Below, one piece after another: positions 32,446-43,600 of a stretch of 64,000 nucleotides of DNA (within the stretch, counting starts at the first letter, position 1; each line of letters begins with the position of its first letter). The DNA lies in the NCBI GenBank assembly GCA_946406115.1, contig OX291560.1:9487158-9551157 (forward strand), read 5' to 3'. Source of the DNA: Apoda limacodes (taxonomy: Eukaryota; Arthropoda; Insecta; Lepidoptera; Limacodidae). A program made the position numbers and the translations under genes. The notes under the pieces are model-generated. The model was not told where the DNA came from and made no database searches. It saw only the letters and a list, made by a program, of their open reading frames with translations.

Positions 32446-33129
32446 AAAAAAAATAGATTTTCCAGTGTAGGTACCTTAATTGCAGGTGATTTTGTTTTTA
32501 CCAGAAGACCAATGGAGGGTTATGATTTTAGCACTGTTTGTATGCATGTTAGCTTGATACCGTGTTATATGTTACCGTGTAGCCCCTCAGCTACTGATTG
32601 TATTTTGACAAATGAGGTGCCGTAAGCTCATCAAATCAATCAAAAACATGGCGGATATAACTTGCATAATGCATAATACTCTGAGTATAAAAAAAATATT
32701 TACATAAGTATATATCTATTTTGGTATCAAATGAAAGGTTTTTGTCTAAAATTATAGATATATAATGTATAAAAAATATAATAACGTATAAATAAAAAAT
32801 GAGTATAATAAATAATCGAGCATTCTATGTATGTTTAATATCATGTTCGTATGTTCTTGTATAGATTAGATGCTTCTTATCGTATTTAGACTAATGATGT
32901 GTCATAATAAGCTTCCGTCTGATGCCAAAGGATATGTGACGTCTCATAAAATTCAATATGTCGTAAAAAAATAGATTGATCAACTGTAAACAAGCAATCA
33001 AAATAATTCTTGTTTGGTAGGCAATAAAAGGTCTCGATGTGCACATTCCTTTATATGATGTCGTCTTTGACATAATTTGGGTAACGGGGTTAAGTTTTTG
33101 AAACTTTCACTTGTTATTCCTAAATGGAT
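32446..33129. other. No gene recognised
   Basis: AT-rich. Nothing recognised. Confidence 0.5.
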
Positions 33130-33430
33130 ACCAGACAACGGATACAAAGGTTGCTGCTTTACAAGTCGCAAGTCCGGCCATATCGAGTACTGCTGGCATC
33201 TCTGGGCGGGTGCACCCGTATACAAGCTTGCCCCTTTTGACTCGGTTCAATGACAGTTTGTGAGAATTGTCGATGATTCCGAACTGGTCTGAGGAGAGAC
33301 TTTGACTCCCTGCGTGTCTACTGCTTGTGAAATGGGATGTGTTCTGAGAAATTGTTCGAAATGATGTCCACGGCTACTTTCTACCACAACACCGCTCGCT
33401 ATCGGCAGGGAATTCATTCTCACACTTTAG
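33130..33430 (+). pseudogene. LINE family L, C-terminal coding remnant
   Basis: The + strand reads LLYKSQVRP, then after a shift EYCWHLWAGAPVYKLAPFDS. After a stop come an RIVDDSELV-like stretch and SEERL, with an FEMMSTATF-like stretch at the end. This is the C-terminal domain of family L, overlapping in order with 48360-48660. It has several stops and shifts and no tail. Confidence 0.7.
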
Positions 33431-34389
33431 AACCGAATTTTAAAGTTCAAAAGTTATACAGGATTCTACAAATAGTTTCAAAAAAGATTTCAAATTGACA
33501 TTCTACAACATTTTGAAAAACCACAGACAAAGGTACTCGGCTTGGGATTATGACTAAGAAATTTCACTGTGATTTCTTAGTATATGTGAAAAACAAATGT
33601 GAAATTCGTTTGTATGAAGCCCGCTGCGAGGCGCCGCGAAGTGTATTCTCTTAATTATCATTTATTAAAACACTAGTAAACAGTTCCGTCGGTGGATTAA
33701 AATCAATATATAATCCGGCTAGGCTAGTATTGTACCACACAATTGAAAAAAGGTTTACGCGTATAAAAAAAAATATAAAAATAAATAAATTATTAAAACA
33801 CGATTTTCCCGAAATATCCAGCACTTTTCAGAGATGTCGCGATAAAAAATTATCACTTTACTAAGACGTTTGACGCATCGTCCTTTTAGAATTTCTATTT
33901 CGTGTCTCCCTCCAGTCACCACAGCTGGGCAAAAGCTGCTAACTTGAAAATAAATCATTTCTAGCTCGACATCTTATTAGACATTTACATTTGCAGAACG
34001 GCATTCGAATAAATTTAAATATGAAACATTCGATTCTAAATCATTATCCTGCGTAAACACAACTGCCAATAAGTATATTTTAATTTGAATTGAGAACGTC
34101 GTCAATGAATAAATCGAGACGAAAATTCGATTATTGGATTCTAAATTTATGTAAATAAACTATCGATATCTTGCGTTTAGCCAGTATACTCCCCCGCTCT
34201 CTAGTCGACCCCGCCACCTCTCTGTTACCAACCTGTTACCGCTTGTATGAAACACGCTCACATTTGCGTCTATATACACATCATTCGCTTATGCCAATTT
34301 AAGTAGCCATGAATAAAACATTTTTTGCATAAATTGGCAACGGTGGGATGATGTATTTTTCGACTGCACTTATTTATTGAAACAAGACA
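33431..34389. other. No gene recognised
   Basis: AT-rich. A 67-codon minus frame at 33755-33958 has no recognisable domain. Nothing else. Confidence 0.45.
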
Positions 34390-34670
34390 TATTTTTGAAA
34401 GTCTGTTTGTTTATTGTTCAGCGTCGCTACGGAAAATCTAATTAAGCTGATTTTTGGCTAACCAATGTTGAAGAGACGGAGAATGGCACAGGCTACTTTT
34501 TTCCTGGTAAAACAACCGTAGGAATAACTATGACCAAATTCTACGTAGATTAACTATGGCTACATTTATCGCTAGCTGCAGCAAACTTGTTAGTTTTAAT
34601 CAAAGACTTTCTGTAGGAATTCCACGTCTTATCGAATTTAGCGCGGGTGGAGCCGTGCGCAAAAGCTAGT
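34390..34670 (+). repeat. Family A element
   Basis: gaaagtctgtttgtttattg, ttgaagagacggagaatggc, acaggctacttttttcctgg and atcgaatttagcgcgggtgg, ending gcaaaagctagt. Confidence 0.7.
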
Positions 34671-34732
34671 ATTTACATATTTATTATATGTTAATATCTA
34701 ACAAGTCATAATAATTAGTAACAGGAGCCAGT

Positions 34733-34925
34733 TAACCGGTAGCAGTCTTGCGGTTTTAGTGTCTGCCTCACGTTCTGAGGCTTACGAACACGGCACGTAG
34801 TTCTTTTTTGTATACTCAAGTACATTGTTCATTTACGTCTCTAGCTTCTCGGCGAGGAAACTTGCATACGTCTGAGGAAAGATACAAAATATTAGCTGGA
34901 AGGAAGTCTCTAATCCAAACTTTGT
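34733..34925 (+). repeat. Family C SINE, degenerate
   Basis: Degraded head cggttttagtgtctgcctca and body ttctcggcgaggaaacttgc, then atacgtctgagg. The frames over it on both strands are not genes. Confidence 0.5.
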
Positions 34926-35443
34926 CTGCGTACGAACTTAGTAGTATACACAACAAAAGCTTTCCAATGACTGTCGCCTTAGAATTTGAAAGTGATGAAC
35001 CCAAATATCTAAGTACTGGTTAATAGATATTGGCATTAAATTGAAGAGCAAACAATTTCCATGGTAAAATAAAATAAAAAGAAGTTAGCACTCGTCAGCC
35101 AGTGACAGTAATTACATATACCAATAAACACTGTAGTATGCGATAAGTTTATGAGGGTTTTTCAAATTTTAAATTCGAAACCAGCCAGTAACTATATTTC
35201 AATTTTAATTTAGAACGTCTGCGAATAAATTGCAGGGTGTGAATCGGTTTGGTTTTTAATAAGGCATCTATTAAGGTGACGAACGTGTGAATGAATATTA
35301 TTGCCTTATCTGTGGTGTGGCCAGGTTGGAGCCATTGGTGCGTCCCCGTAATGATTTACTGAACGCTTTGCCTGTTAACGGAGCGCTTTTTAAGCTCTGA
35401 AGCTAAATGTTAGCCATATTAAGTCATTACCGCTTATAGTATC
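34926..35443. other. No gene recognised
   Basis: AT-rich spacer. Nothing recognised. Confidence 0.5.
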
Positions 35444-35478
35444 TAATACCTTTAAACGAGCAATTCTTGCAAATATAT

Positions 35479-35513
<35 letters not shown>

Positions 35514-35791
35514 ATCTGAATCTCGGAACGTCTCCAACGATTTTCATGAAACTTAGTATGCGGGGGGTTTCGGGGGCGATGAATCGATCTAGCTGGGTTT
35601 AATTTCTAGAAAAAGTCGTTTTATCCGTGTTTTCAGGCAATGCTAAACTTAAAAATATTACTCTTCCTGACATCTATTGGCGAGTCGTAATACTATTATT
35701 TTACCGACACAGCGACACTCAAGCTACTTGACAATAGATGGCATAGTTAAAAAAAAACGAGCAAAGCTCGGTCCTCAGGTACTTGGGTATT
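35444..35791 (+). repeat. Family K element with internal (TA)n, copy 2
   Basis: Same plan as 20542-20885: aatacctttaaacgagcaat, then a longer (TA)n tract with interruptions (35467-35512). It runs through ttcatgaaacttagtatgcg and gatgaatcgatctagctggg to the hairpin cgagcaaagctcg near the end. The TA tract is about twice as long as in copy 1. Confidence 0.85.
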
Positions 35792-36214
35792 AAGAGCCAA
35801 AATATGTATAAAACTTTGGTACATTTAGTTTTCTCAGTTATTTTTACCTTTTTCCTAAGTAAATCAAGTACATAGACAGGTCAACATTCTTATCATTATC
35901 ATGCTCATTAAATTGAGACGTTTAAACATTATAATGTATTAAATAATTACTCAGACACATCAGAACTCTTTAAAACCAGACACCGTAGCAATACCTCTAC
36001 ATCCACAAATCCCGCGTAGCAGACACGGCTTATACAAAAGACATCAACGGGCTGTAGGGTTACACAATATAAAATATTTTGGATAAAGAACACATTGAAA
36101 TGAAATCGTAATAATGTAACATTAATACTTCAGAATAATAAATAAAATATTAAATATTATTATCATAAACGTAGCTAACGTAACGCTGTGTCTCTAGTCA
36201 TAAACAGCTTCATC
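35792..36214. other. No gene recognised
   Basis: AT-rich spacer. Nothing recognised. Confidence 0.5.
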
Positions 36215-36400
36215 TTTATATATATATATAAGTCTACTGTACGTGTGTATGTCACTGTACTCCTAAACGGCTGGACCGATTTGAATGATTTTTTTGTATG
36301 CGTTTGGGTGACGCCCTGGATGTTTATATTCAGAAAACAGACTGGCAGATGGCGCTGCAGTCGGTAAACAACGTCTACCCGGTCAGGCTGTCTCCTTTAA
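36215..36400 (+). repeat. Nonautonomous repeat with (TA)n start
   Basis: tttatatatatatataagtc, acgtgtgtatgtcactgtac, tcctaaacggctggaccgat and agatggcgctgcagtcggta. The (TA)n plus ctaaacggctggaccgattt layout is a familiar lepidopteran repeat. No second copy was noticed in the window. Confidence 0.6.
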
Positions 36401-36404
36401 AAAA

Positions 36405-36800
36405 AATTATAGTTTAAAATATATAACTATGTTTCACTTGTAAATTTGTTTTAACTAATTTTAGGAGTTGTTACTAATTGAGAATTAATTCAAACAATTT
36501 ATATCTTAAAACATATTACTATGTTTCACCTGTAAATTTGTTTAATTAATTTTAGTAGTAGTTACTAATGGAGAATTGATTGAAATAATTTATAGTCAAA
36601 AACATATTACTATGTTTCACTTGTAAATTTGTTTTACTTAATTTTACTAGTAGTTACTAATTGAAAATTAATTAAAACATTTTATATTTTAAACATGTTA
36701 CTATGCTTCACCTGTAAATTTGTTTTAATGTTTTAAAAATTTTAAATTAATTGAGAATTAATTAAAACAATTTATAGGTAAAACATAGTGCTGTTTTTTT
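36405..36800. repeat. Tandem array, unit 91-92 bp, about 4 copies
   Basis: The phrase ctatgtttcac(t/c)tgtaaattt recurs at 36427, 36519, 36610 and 36701, spaced 92, 91 and 91 bp. Each unit continues with ttttagtagtagttactaat and gagaattaattaaaacaatt. The last unit is decayed and partial. The units differ by scattered substitutions, with no long open frame. Confidence 0.9.
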
Positions 36801-37804
36801 TACTTATTAATTGCTTGAATTAATTTAAGATACACAGCTTTTAATAAGCATGCATATTACTTAAATTTTATAACATTAAATTTGGTTTATTACAAAATTA
36901 CCTCAGATAGAATTAGTTGGTTTATTTGTATGACAAATTATTTGTAGTACATTACTGCAGCGGCCCGCAAACGCAGCATAACCGGGCGATCGTGAGTATG
37001 CGGCATATCCGAGGCACGCATCATAGAGTCCGGTTATGCTCAGTTGTGGCCAAGGCATGTACATTGCTTTTCTCAAACATGCGTGTAAAAAAAACTGTAA
37101 TAATTGTTGGCAACTGTATAGACAATAATAAAAATAGGTCTAATAATTTTGTCACCAATTCGCCGCGTTTAAATGTCGTTTTTTATTTATTGATTTAATG
37201 GCGCATTCTTTTTGTTGCGCCAGTTTAAAATTTAAATGAAACTTAATGAGTTCATCTCTTTAGTTAAAATCTTCAGGTTTAAAAATTCTTTTCATTTTCA
37301 AAAGCGCTGGAGCGGTCAAGTATGAACCATTGCAGGTCTCTGATACTGTACTGCAAGCACGATTTATCCCAAAGAAGCTTGTGCAAGATACGGTCGCATA
37401 TCGTAGCATGTTTGATTAAAAAGATCTTAAAAACTACTAAATAATTTCCAAAATTTCTCAACCTATGTTCTATTCTCTGTCGTTTAATATTGAAGATAGA
37501 TATATGAGAAAACTGGATCTAGTCATCCAGGTAACTTCTCACGACAAGTTTTTGACAAAGTCTATCTAGTTTTTAGTATAAGAGAAATAGATTTTCAATC
37601 TAGTTGGTAACAAGTAAAAATAAGTCGTATCTCTGATGACCACTACTCTACAGATATATCAGGTTTGATTTCGGGTACGCACTTTTGATCTTCACTTTGT
37701 AGAAAATGTGATGTCTGAAAACTGCATTTAAAGTCCTTTAATCCCTATGATTTGCAAAAAGAGCAGCTAACTCTGCAGCGGATTAGTAAGCAATTACTGA
37801 AAAA
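36801..37804. other. No gene recognised
   Basis: Includes a GC-richer patch at 36955-37060 (cggcccgcaaacgcagcata, ccgggcgatcgtgagtatgc). The 93-codon + frame at 36917-37198 has no recognisable motif. Confidence 0.4.
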
Positions 37805-38045
37805 AAATACCATTATGTAATTTATCCCAGAAGGGGTAGTCAGAGATATAGCGAACGTTATGTGTCACCGACGATATTCCCTCCCACAGACGTACACGTA
37901 ATAGGGGGTAAGCGTATCGCCGTACCGCGGACAAACCAGAGTGGAAATAACTTTACAATTAACAAATATTGGTTGCCCCTATCGGAAATTGAACCCGGGA
38001 TCTGTGACATGGCAACCTAACGCTCTACCACTTCGGCACTCCGTT
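37805..38045 (-). repeat. Family F SINE with tRNA-like head (antisense)
   Basis: The reverse complement starts ggagtgccgaagtggtagag (A box), then gatcccgggttcaatttccg (B box). The body runs left through tcgccgtaccgcggacaaac and cccagaaggggtagtcagag. One of the cleanest SINE heads here, but joined to a long body. Confidence 0.8.
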
Positions 38046-38336
38046 GGACAATTACTGAAAGCTTAACTTTAAACAGTACACCCTTTTACAGTATTCATTA
38101 AACAGTCTACTCTTTCAAAAGGCATTTTCCCTTAATGTTTCTAAATATATCACAGTAAGGCTGGCCAGACACGCACATTGGCGGCCATTGATCGCGTATA
38201 AGGCGCGGGCGACATGTCGCAGCGACGTGCGACAACACCAGACCGTGTCGCTTGTCGCTACCGTGCACTTGCGTACGCGCACCTTAATTTGCGATCGATT
38301 TATATTAACCTAATGGTATACACACATGCAGCTACT
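38046..38336. other. Unassigned, CpG-rich patch at 38160-38300
   Basis: gctggccagacacgcacatt, gcgcgggcgacatgtcgcag and cttgcgtacgcgcacctt. Richer in CpG than its flanks and probably a repeat, but no partner was found. Confidence 0.35.
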
Positions 38337-38573
38337 AAAGGGGCGTTTTGTTGACAAACATTATATGTATTGTATGCGCTCAATGCTCTCTATGCGCACA
38401 TTCAATCGTTCTGTTGACCAAAAATGAATGCGCTATGACGTCACTTCCGTAGAGCAGTGGCTGCGCTGTCAAAATAGCGAAAGGCCATATTGTTTGTTTA
38501 CATTTAGTGAACAGAACGATTTCAATGCCTATGCGATGTCATAGCTCTCAATTCTGTCAACAGAACGTACCTT
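38337..38573. mobile_element. Family I MITE, copy 2 (opposite orientation)
   Basis: Ends ggggcgttttgttgaca and, in reverse complement, aggtacgttctgttgaca. The interior is the reverse complement of 16207-16480 for the shared blocks. Confidence 0.8.
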
Positions 38574-38867
38574 AAGTTATATTCCTTGAATTTATTTTTC
38601 GGAAAAATCTACGTTTTGACAGTTATGTAGAGTTAGGTACTACACCGCTTACTAGTCCATAGGTATATGTATAGATGATTATATGTATTTTATTATTTTA
38701 TATTATTCTCATTTATACAGCTTCGAATATCGATGTAGGAGTCCTACGGCCACTTCTTGATTATCGTGAGGAAGTAAGCTAGCTCTTAGAATTCAGTTAT
38801 AGGTCCGGAATAAAATGTAGCGTATATGTTCATTCAGGGTATCATTATTATCAGCCTCACACGTCCC

Positions 38868-39112
38868 CACTGTTGAGGGTGATGTAGGCCATAGTCCACA
38901 TGCGGGTCCAGTGTGGATTGTGGACTTCACACACGTTTTTGTTTTGACTTACGCAGGTTTCCTCGTGATGTTTTCCTTCACCGAAAGCCAGTGGTGTGAA
39001 TAATCAATGCACTTGAGAAATTGTGAAAAAGATTGATAGCTACCGGCCCGAGCTTGAACCCCCACCCCTTAGGACGCAGTAAAATCGAAACCCCTAAGCC
39101 ACCACTGATCTT
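38868..39112 (-). repeat. Family C SINE, near-complete (antisense)
   Basis: Reverse complement: ggtggcttaggggtttcgat, then a B-box-like gggttcaagctcggg, atgttttcctt-type body inverse, and a gaggtaggcc-like tail. On the + strand the landmarks are gtgtggattgtggacttcac, caggtttcctcgtgatgttt and gtgtgaataatcaatgcact. Confidence 0.85.
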
Positions 39113-39171
39113 CCGAATTCAGGGTATAGGATCCATTAAATTGTTATCGCCAAATTGGTTTAGTTATTTTG

Positions 39172-39238
39172 CAGTGAAGGAATAACAAAAATTCTAACTT
39201 ACAAACTTTCGCATTATTATATTAGTTATTATGTCTAG
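39172..39238 (-). repeat. Family A element, 5' fragment (antisense)
   Basis: aacttacaaactttcgcatt, then attatattagt, is the inverse of the family A start tactaatattataaatgcga. Confidence 0.55.
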
Positions 39239-39626
39239 TGTAATAGAGGTGTGTTGACTGCATTGACATTCGATGAAGGAATGCAAACTAATTTACATTA
39301 TTTATGTTAATCATAATTTAAGGATCTTAAGTGTTATTACTATAATTACACAATGTTAATACCTACAAATGTAATTATTGTAGAAATAAGTTATAATTTC
39401 TAGAAATATAACAGCTAATTTTAGTTATATAAAAGGATTTATGATTGTTATTACTACGGTAAGTATATTTTAATATCTTGAAATGTAAATTTTTTAATAA
39501 AACTTTAAGAACCCTTATTTTAAACATTACAATTGATTTCAATTATATTTTTAATTTTCAAATCATAATTCTGTGTGGCAGTAATCAATGTAAATTAATA
39601 TTTGTGTAACAAAGATTTAATCAAAA
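39239..39626. other. No gene recognised
   Basis: Very AT-rich spacer. Confidence 0.5.
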
Positions 39627-39880
39627 AATTAACCTTTATCCAGGACTTGAACTGGCTACAATCCATTCAGCCCGTGTAAGTGCTTTACCAATTGAGCTAT
39701 CGAGGTACAACTCTGGCTGATTCGAAATGGGCTCATTACAAATATTTTCTTCGAAAAGTAACCCCTTAGGGACCCTCAAACGAAGGAAGCTTATTTCTAT
39801 GTATGTATGTATACTTTATTTCTTAATTCCATAAAGATTTGTGTATTTATAAGATTGATGTACTAGGACTAAATAAATCT
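39627..39880 (-). repeat. Family E SINE with tRNA-like head, copy 2 (antisense)
   Basis: Reverse complement: cgatagctcaattggtaaag, then gccagttcaagtcctggata. The body runs right on the + strand through gggaccctcaaacgaaggaa to ttgatgtactaggactaaat. A related body scrap lies at 45118-45200. Confidence 0.75.
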
Positions 39881-39894
39881 CTAGTAGTTTTCAG

Positions 39895-39970
39895 CTGTAG
39901 AGTACAGTGACCAGGTGGTCAAAAAACAAAACTACATTTGCCATATTAAAATGCTGTGAACTCACATGAC
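39895..39970. mobile_element. Family H MITE, partial copy
   Basis: gtggtcaaaaaacaaaacta, then catttgccatattaaaatgc and tgtgaactcac match the family H core. Its ends are lost. Confidence 0.55.
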
Positions 39971-40086
39971 ACCCAGACTAAAACCCCTGTATTTCCTTCT
40001 GTCTATTAAACTATGTATAACTTATAAACGTTATTTTCCATTTTCACGATAATGAACCTAATTCCATAAGCTGTTATTAAATAAGC

Positions 40087-40280
40087 TTATGATTGCCTAG
40101 GGGTTTCGATTTCGTCTCTCGTCCTTAGGGACGGAGGTTCGAGCGCGGCGTGTATGAGTATTTTTCTTAATTTCTTAAGTAAATCGATTATTTTGATAAA
40201 ACGTGTGTGAAACCCAAAATTCGCTTGGCCTGCGTGATGGATGGCCCAAATCGCCCAAGGTGAGGGTAGGCCGTGTCCCA
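40087..40280 (+). repeat. Family C SINE
   Basis: Head gcctaggggtttcgatttcg, then gacggaggttcgagcgcggc (B-box-like). Body cttaagtaaatcgattattt, gtgtgaaacccaaaattcgc and the aggtgagggtaggccgtgtc end. Confidence 0.8.
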
Positions 40281-41559
40281 TCAGGCTGGTAAGGAAGAAG
40301 GAGGAACCTAATTTCATTGGAGTTATCTTTATTTATCATAGAAGATTAGCGCAAACAATTATATCATACCCCATATCATTAAGGCGGAATCGATTCCCAG
40401 AAATAAATAGCTAGTTGAGTATTTATAAAGTTAAGGCGCGAGTGCGATCCGGTTCGCGATTACGCGCCTTCTTGTATCACATGTAAAATACTTTATTGCT
40501 CTATAGTCTTGCTCATTTAGATTGGTTACATTCATTTTTCATTAAAATCTTTTTTTTTTTGCTGAGGGAAATGACAATGTAAATTATTCTATACATAATT
40601 ACGTGCCAAGCATTGGAGTCGAGCGGAAAATAATATTTAATAGAAATAGAATTTTAGTGAGTTCAATTTTATCCAATTGTCTAGGACCGTATATTATATG
40701 TCATTGACAAATAATTTACAAAGTTTTTAAGGGAGGGGAGGTGACGTGTCTTTATTGTATTTTTTAACATAGCCACAACACTTGACACTAGAACTCTCCA
40801 CGCGCCCAAAGTAAATTGCTTGCTTCATGTAGTGGTTGCTAAAATTAATTCATCTATTAACAACCACAATTATAAGTTAAGTCCTTATTAATTCATTAAA
40901 CACTAGTGTTTTAAAAACCAGTGACATATCGCAACATAAATTATTATTTTAAAAAGTTAGTGTTACAACGAAACGCTCACGTACACATGTTACATTACAG
41001 TATGAATAATGAGGCGTTTTAATCGACTTCAAAAAAGATGAACGAACTACCAATCTATCAAATGACTACTAAAGTTTAATAAGATCTGGTGTGACTTTAA
41101 CCAGTGTTCTGTGATGCAAAGAATATCTATGTCACAGCAGTTCATGAATAACTGTATTTATTTACTTTACTTTGTATATTTTTATGAACTATGTTTAAAC
41201 CTTTTGCATGTTTTTTGCAGTACATTCAGGTGAATTATATCTAGAAACAAGAGTTAAGCCAGCTCTCTGTTGAACAATAAATTTAAAAAAAACATTTAGA
41301 ACTGTTACCAAAGACTAAATACTATTATCTTGCCCAAAAGAGGTAAATTGATATGATTTTTTTTGGAACATTCTCCAAAGTCGGTATATCAAAACTAATA
41401 TTTTCCCAAAAGAGGGAGTCTAATTTGCCAAGTTTTTGGATAAGTTATTTATATATCTAATATGACAGTGAACGTACAATCTGTCTTTTATAAAATTTTT
41501 CGATACAGTTTTTATGTTTGTCTACATAATAGTTGTTGTTCGGTAAAGATAAGCGTGTT
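40281..41559. other. No gene recognised
   Basis: AT-rich. aatcgacttcaaaaaagatg at 41020-41040 is the inverse of the common cctttttgaagtcggtt phrase. Nothing else. Confidence 0.45.
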
Positions 41560-42060
41560 ACGTCACTCGCTTTGTGTGACTTGACCTTGGTGTAGGCTCG
41601 CACGAAACGCATGTTCGGCAGTGCGAATTTTCTAATTTTTACGGAAGCGCGGTCGACGTTAGACGCATACACACGGTTGCGCGGCTTGCGATTCGGAACG
41701 CAGAATACCTATCTACCAACTGCTGTGATCGGATTTTTATATTATATTGAACATCTCATCCACGGGGACAACGTTTTTGGTGAAGTGCTAGTGGACAGTG
41801 CATCAGGTGCACACTTTTCGGACAGCTTCTACACCGCGCCGGGATTGACCGGTTTGAGTCGGATTTTGGGACTACCAGTGAGCTGGCGGCGACATCACGG
41901 TGACTACGACTGATAAAAGTTGACTATTAATTCCTTTGATTTCCCTTCTGTTTGCTACCCTTCAAGTAAATTTCCTCTGTGCAAGCTAGGCCCCCTACTG
42001 ACGATAGGATAAACGGACAGTCGCCCTTTACAGTCGATAAAGGCGGCCACAAGGTTAGTC
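41560..42060 (+). other. Unidentified GC-richer segment with a 100-codon frame
   Basis: The ATG frame at 41611-41913 (MFGSANFLIFTEARSTLDAY, later TAPGLTGLSRILGLPVSWRR) lies in a block near 50% GC, in contrast to its surroundings. I see no domain. The sequence after the stop (ggccccctactgacgatagg, cagtcgataaaggcggccac) keeps the same composition, so the block is not simply coding. It may be the 5' untranslated region of a LINE or LTR element, or a nested transcript. Confidence 0.3.
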
Positions 42061-42482
42061 AAACTGATTAAACATAAGGTAGCAAGATTCACGGAACTCG
42101 GAATAAACAGTTATTAATATCAATCACATGTATATTTCTATATTCTTGAGACATTATGCGCATTTACAAGTTTAATTTATATGTCCATAGATTATCATTG
42201 TTATGCAAGTGCTTACTATAAAGAAAAGAGAACACCATAAATTGTTTAATATTAAATAAACTCTGGTTTTTGATATTTTTAGCCAATTGATTAATTGATT
42301 TTGTTTTCAGTAAATAACCATTTAATTGCATTCCATTGGACAGGGGGAATCAAGTAATTAGTAAAAGTAAAGTTTCACAGTATAATCTTATACACATATT
42401 TATGTTAAACAGAGTTTTACCTCACCGCATATTCTTGTATGATGCTTCGTTAGCAAAGTACTTACAGCGCGCCCAACCCGGT
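42061..42482. other. No gene recognised
   Basis: AT-rich spacer. Confidence 0.5.
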
Positions 42483-42548
42483 AAGTACGATTACACATAC
42501 AAATAAGTACGATCACACATGCAAATAAGTACGATTACACATACAAAC
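42483..42548. repeat. Minisatellite, 3 x 22 bp
   Basis: The unit aagtacgattacacatacaa plus at is repeated at 42483, 42505 and 42527, with three or four substitutions. Confidence 0.9.
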
Positions 42549-42645
42549 AAAATATAAAAATAAAAAATTTAAACTCTAAATACGGTTAATGCTGTCTATT
42601 GTAGTTATGTTGTAAAAAGAAAACAGAATAACAGTCAAATACGTG

Positions 42646-42781
42646 TATAGTGCAAACAAAGTTTTCTGACCCGGTGGTCACAGATTAAAACTACAGTCGA
42701 TATGTTGAAATGGTGTGAACTTACGATACTAGTGACCATTCACTTGAGGTTAGAATGTCAGAAAAGTGTGTTGCATTGTAA
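42646..42781. mobile_element. Family H MITE
   Basis: Ends tatagtgcaaacaaagtttt and (reverse complement) tacaatgcaacacacttttc. The core contains ggtggtcacagattaaaact and gaaatggtgtgaacttacga. Confidence 0.85.
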
Positions 42782-43160
42782 CTTTGATAACACTATGGTT
42801 AGCTTCACTATCATTTGTATGGTTAGCTTCACCGCCGCACTGCGTAACCAAGCCCTTTGTCACCTGTTTTTCCCAAATATATCTACTCAAAATATTCTAA
42901 ATACTTTGTCAAGAGTTTGTATGCGACAAATTTATATTTGTAATACATGCGCCAAAACACTTAAACCCGACTATGACAAATGAGACAGACTCTACTGAAA
43001 GAGTTAGTTTTTCCTATGAGTGAGAAAGACAAAAAGTGTTAGTGTTTTATTCGCTTTTCGGATTTATTGACTGCCCGTTAGCTTTATCTTTCTTCATCTG
43101 AGGCCTGTGCTCTATGGAACTATCGCGCCTGGGCAGTAACAACTGTTCGTTGTTGGAGTT
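42782..43160. other. No gene recognised
   Basis: Spacer with a 93-codon + frame (42702-42983) that starts inside the MITE. No domain. Confidence 0.45.
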
Positions 43161-43304
43161 TACAGTGCAATAGACTTTTCTGACCTTCTTCTCACTTTCG
43201 ATGTTTCGTCGCTAGTGTCGGTGTTAGTTAACACTATAACAATGTATGTAATGCAACTTGAGTTTTGATTTTTGACCACCAGGCCAGAAAAGTTTGTCGC
43301 ACTA
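43161..43304. mobile_element. Family H MITE
   Basis: Ends tacagtgcaatagacttttc and (reverse complement) tagtgcgacaaacttttctg. The interior is in the orientation of copy 1 (gtcgctagtgtcggtgttag). Confidence 0.85.
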
Positions 43305-43577
43305 AGTCGAATAATTGTATATGTAACATAGATGTTTACGAATTGAAGTACCAATTTTAAAATAATAAAATCAAATCTTGATATTAACTAACGTACTGCT
43401 TTTTATTGACATGTCATGTCATGGCTCTCAAAAAAAACTTAAAAAAATTATGTTAGTAAATTTTTTTATTCGTAGTATATCTTAAAGTTAGTTTTGTTAA
43501 CAGATTTTACCGAATTACAAATTACTGTTTGCCAATTATTTGTAATATTTGTAATAAAGATTAGTTGTACGGAACCC

Positions 43578-43600
43578 GGGGGGGGGGGGGGGGGGGGGGG
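43578..43600 (+). repeat. Poly-G tract, 23 G
   Basis: An uninterrupted run of 23 G follows gtacggaaccc, a family B phrase, and precedes catttagccagt. It is the only long G tract in an AT-rich window. Confidence 0.85.

Noticed and set aside
36405..36800. CRISPR-like array
   Set aside because: Units are contiguous tandem repeats without unique spacers, in a eukaryotic intron.
37965..38045. Functional tRNA gene on the minus strand
   Set aside because: A tRNA-like head with a clear B box, but continuous with a longer SINE body and repeated elsewhere (23305, 11268).
41611..41913. Confident call of a 100-residue nested protein gene
   Set aside because: The composition is interesting but no domain is visible, and the same composition continues past the stop. 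Kept only as an unidentified segment.
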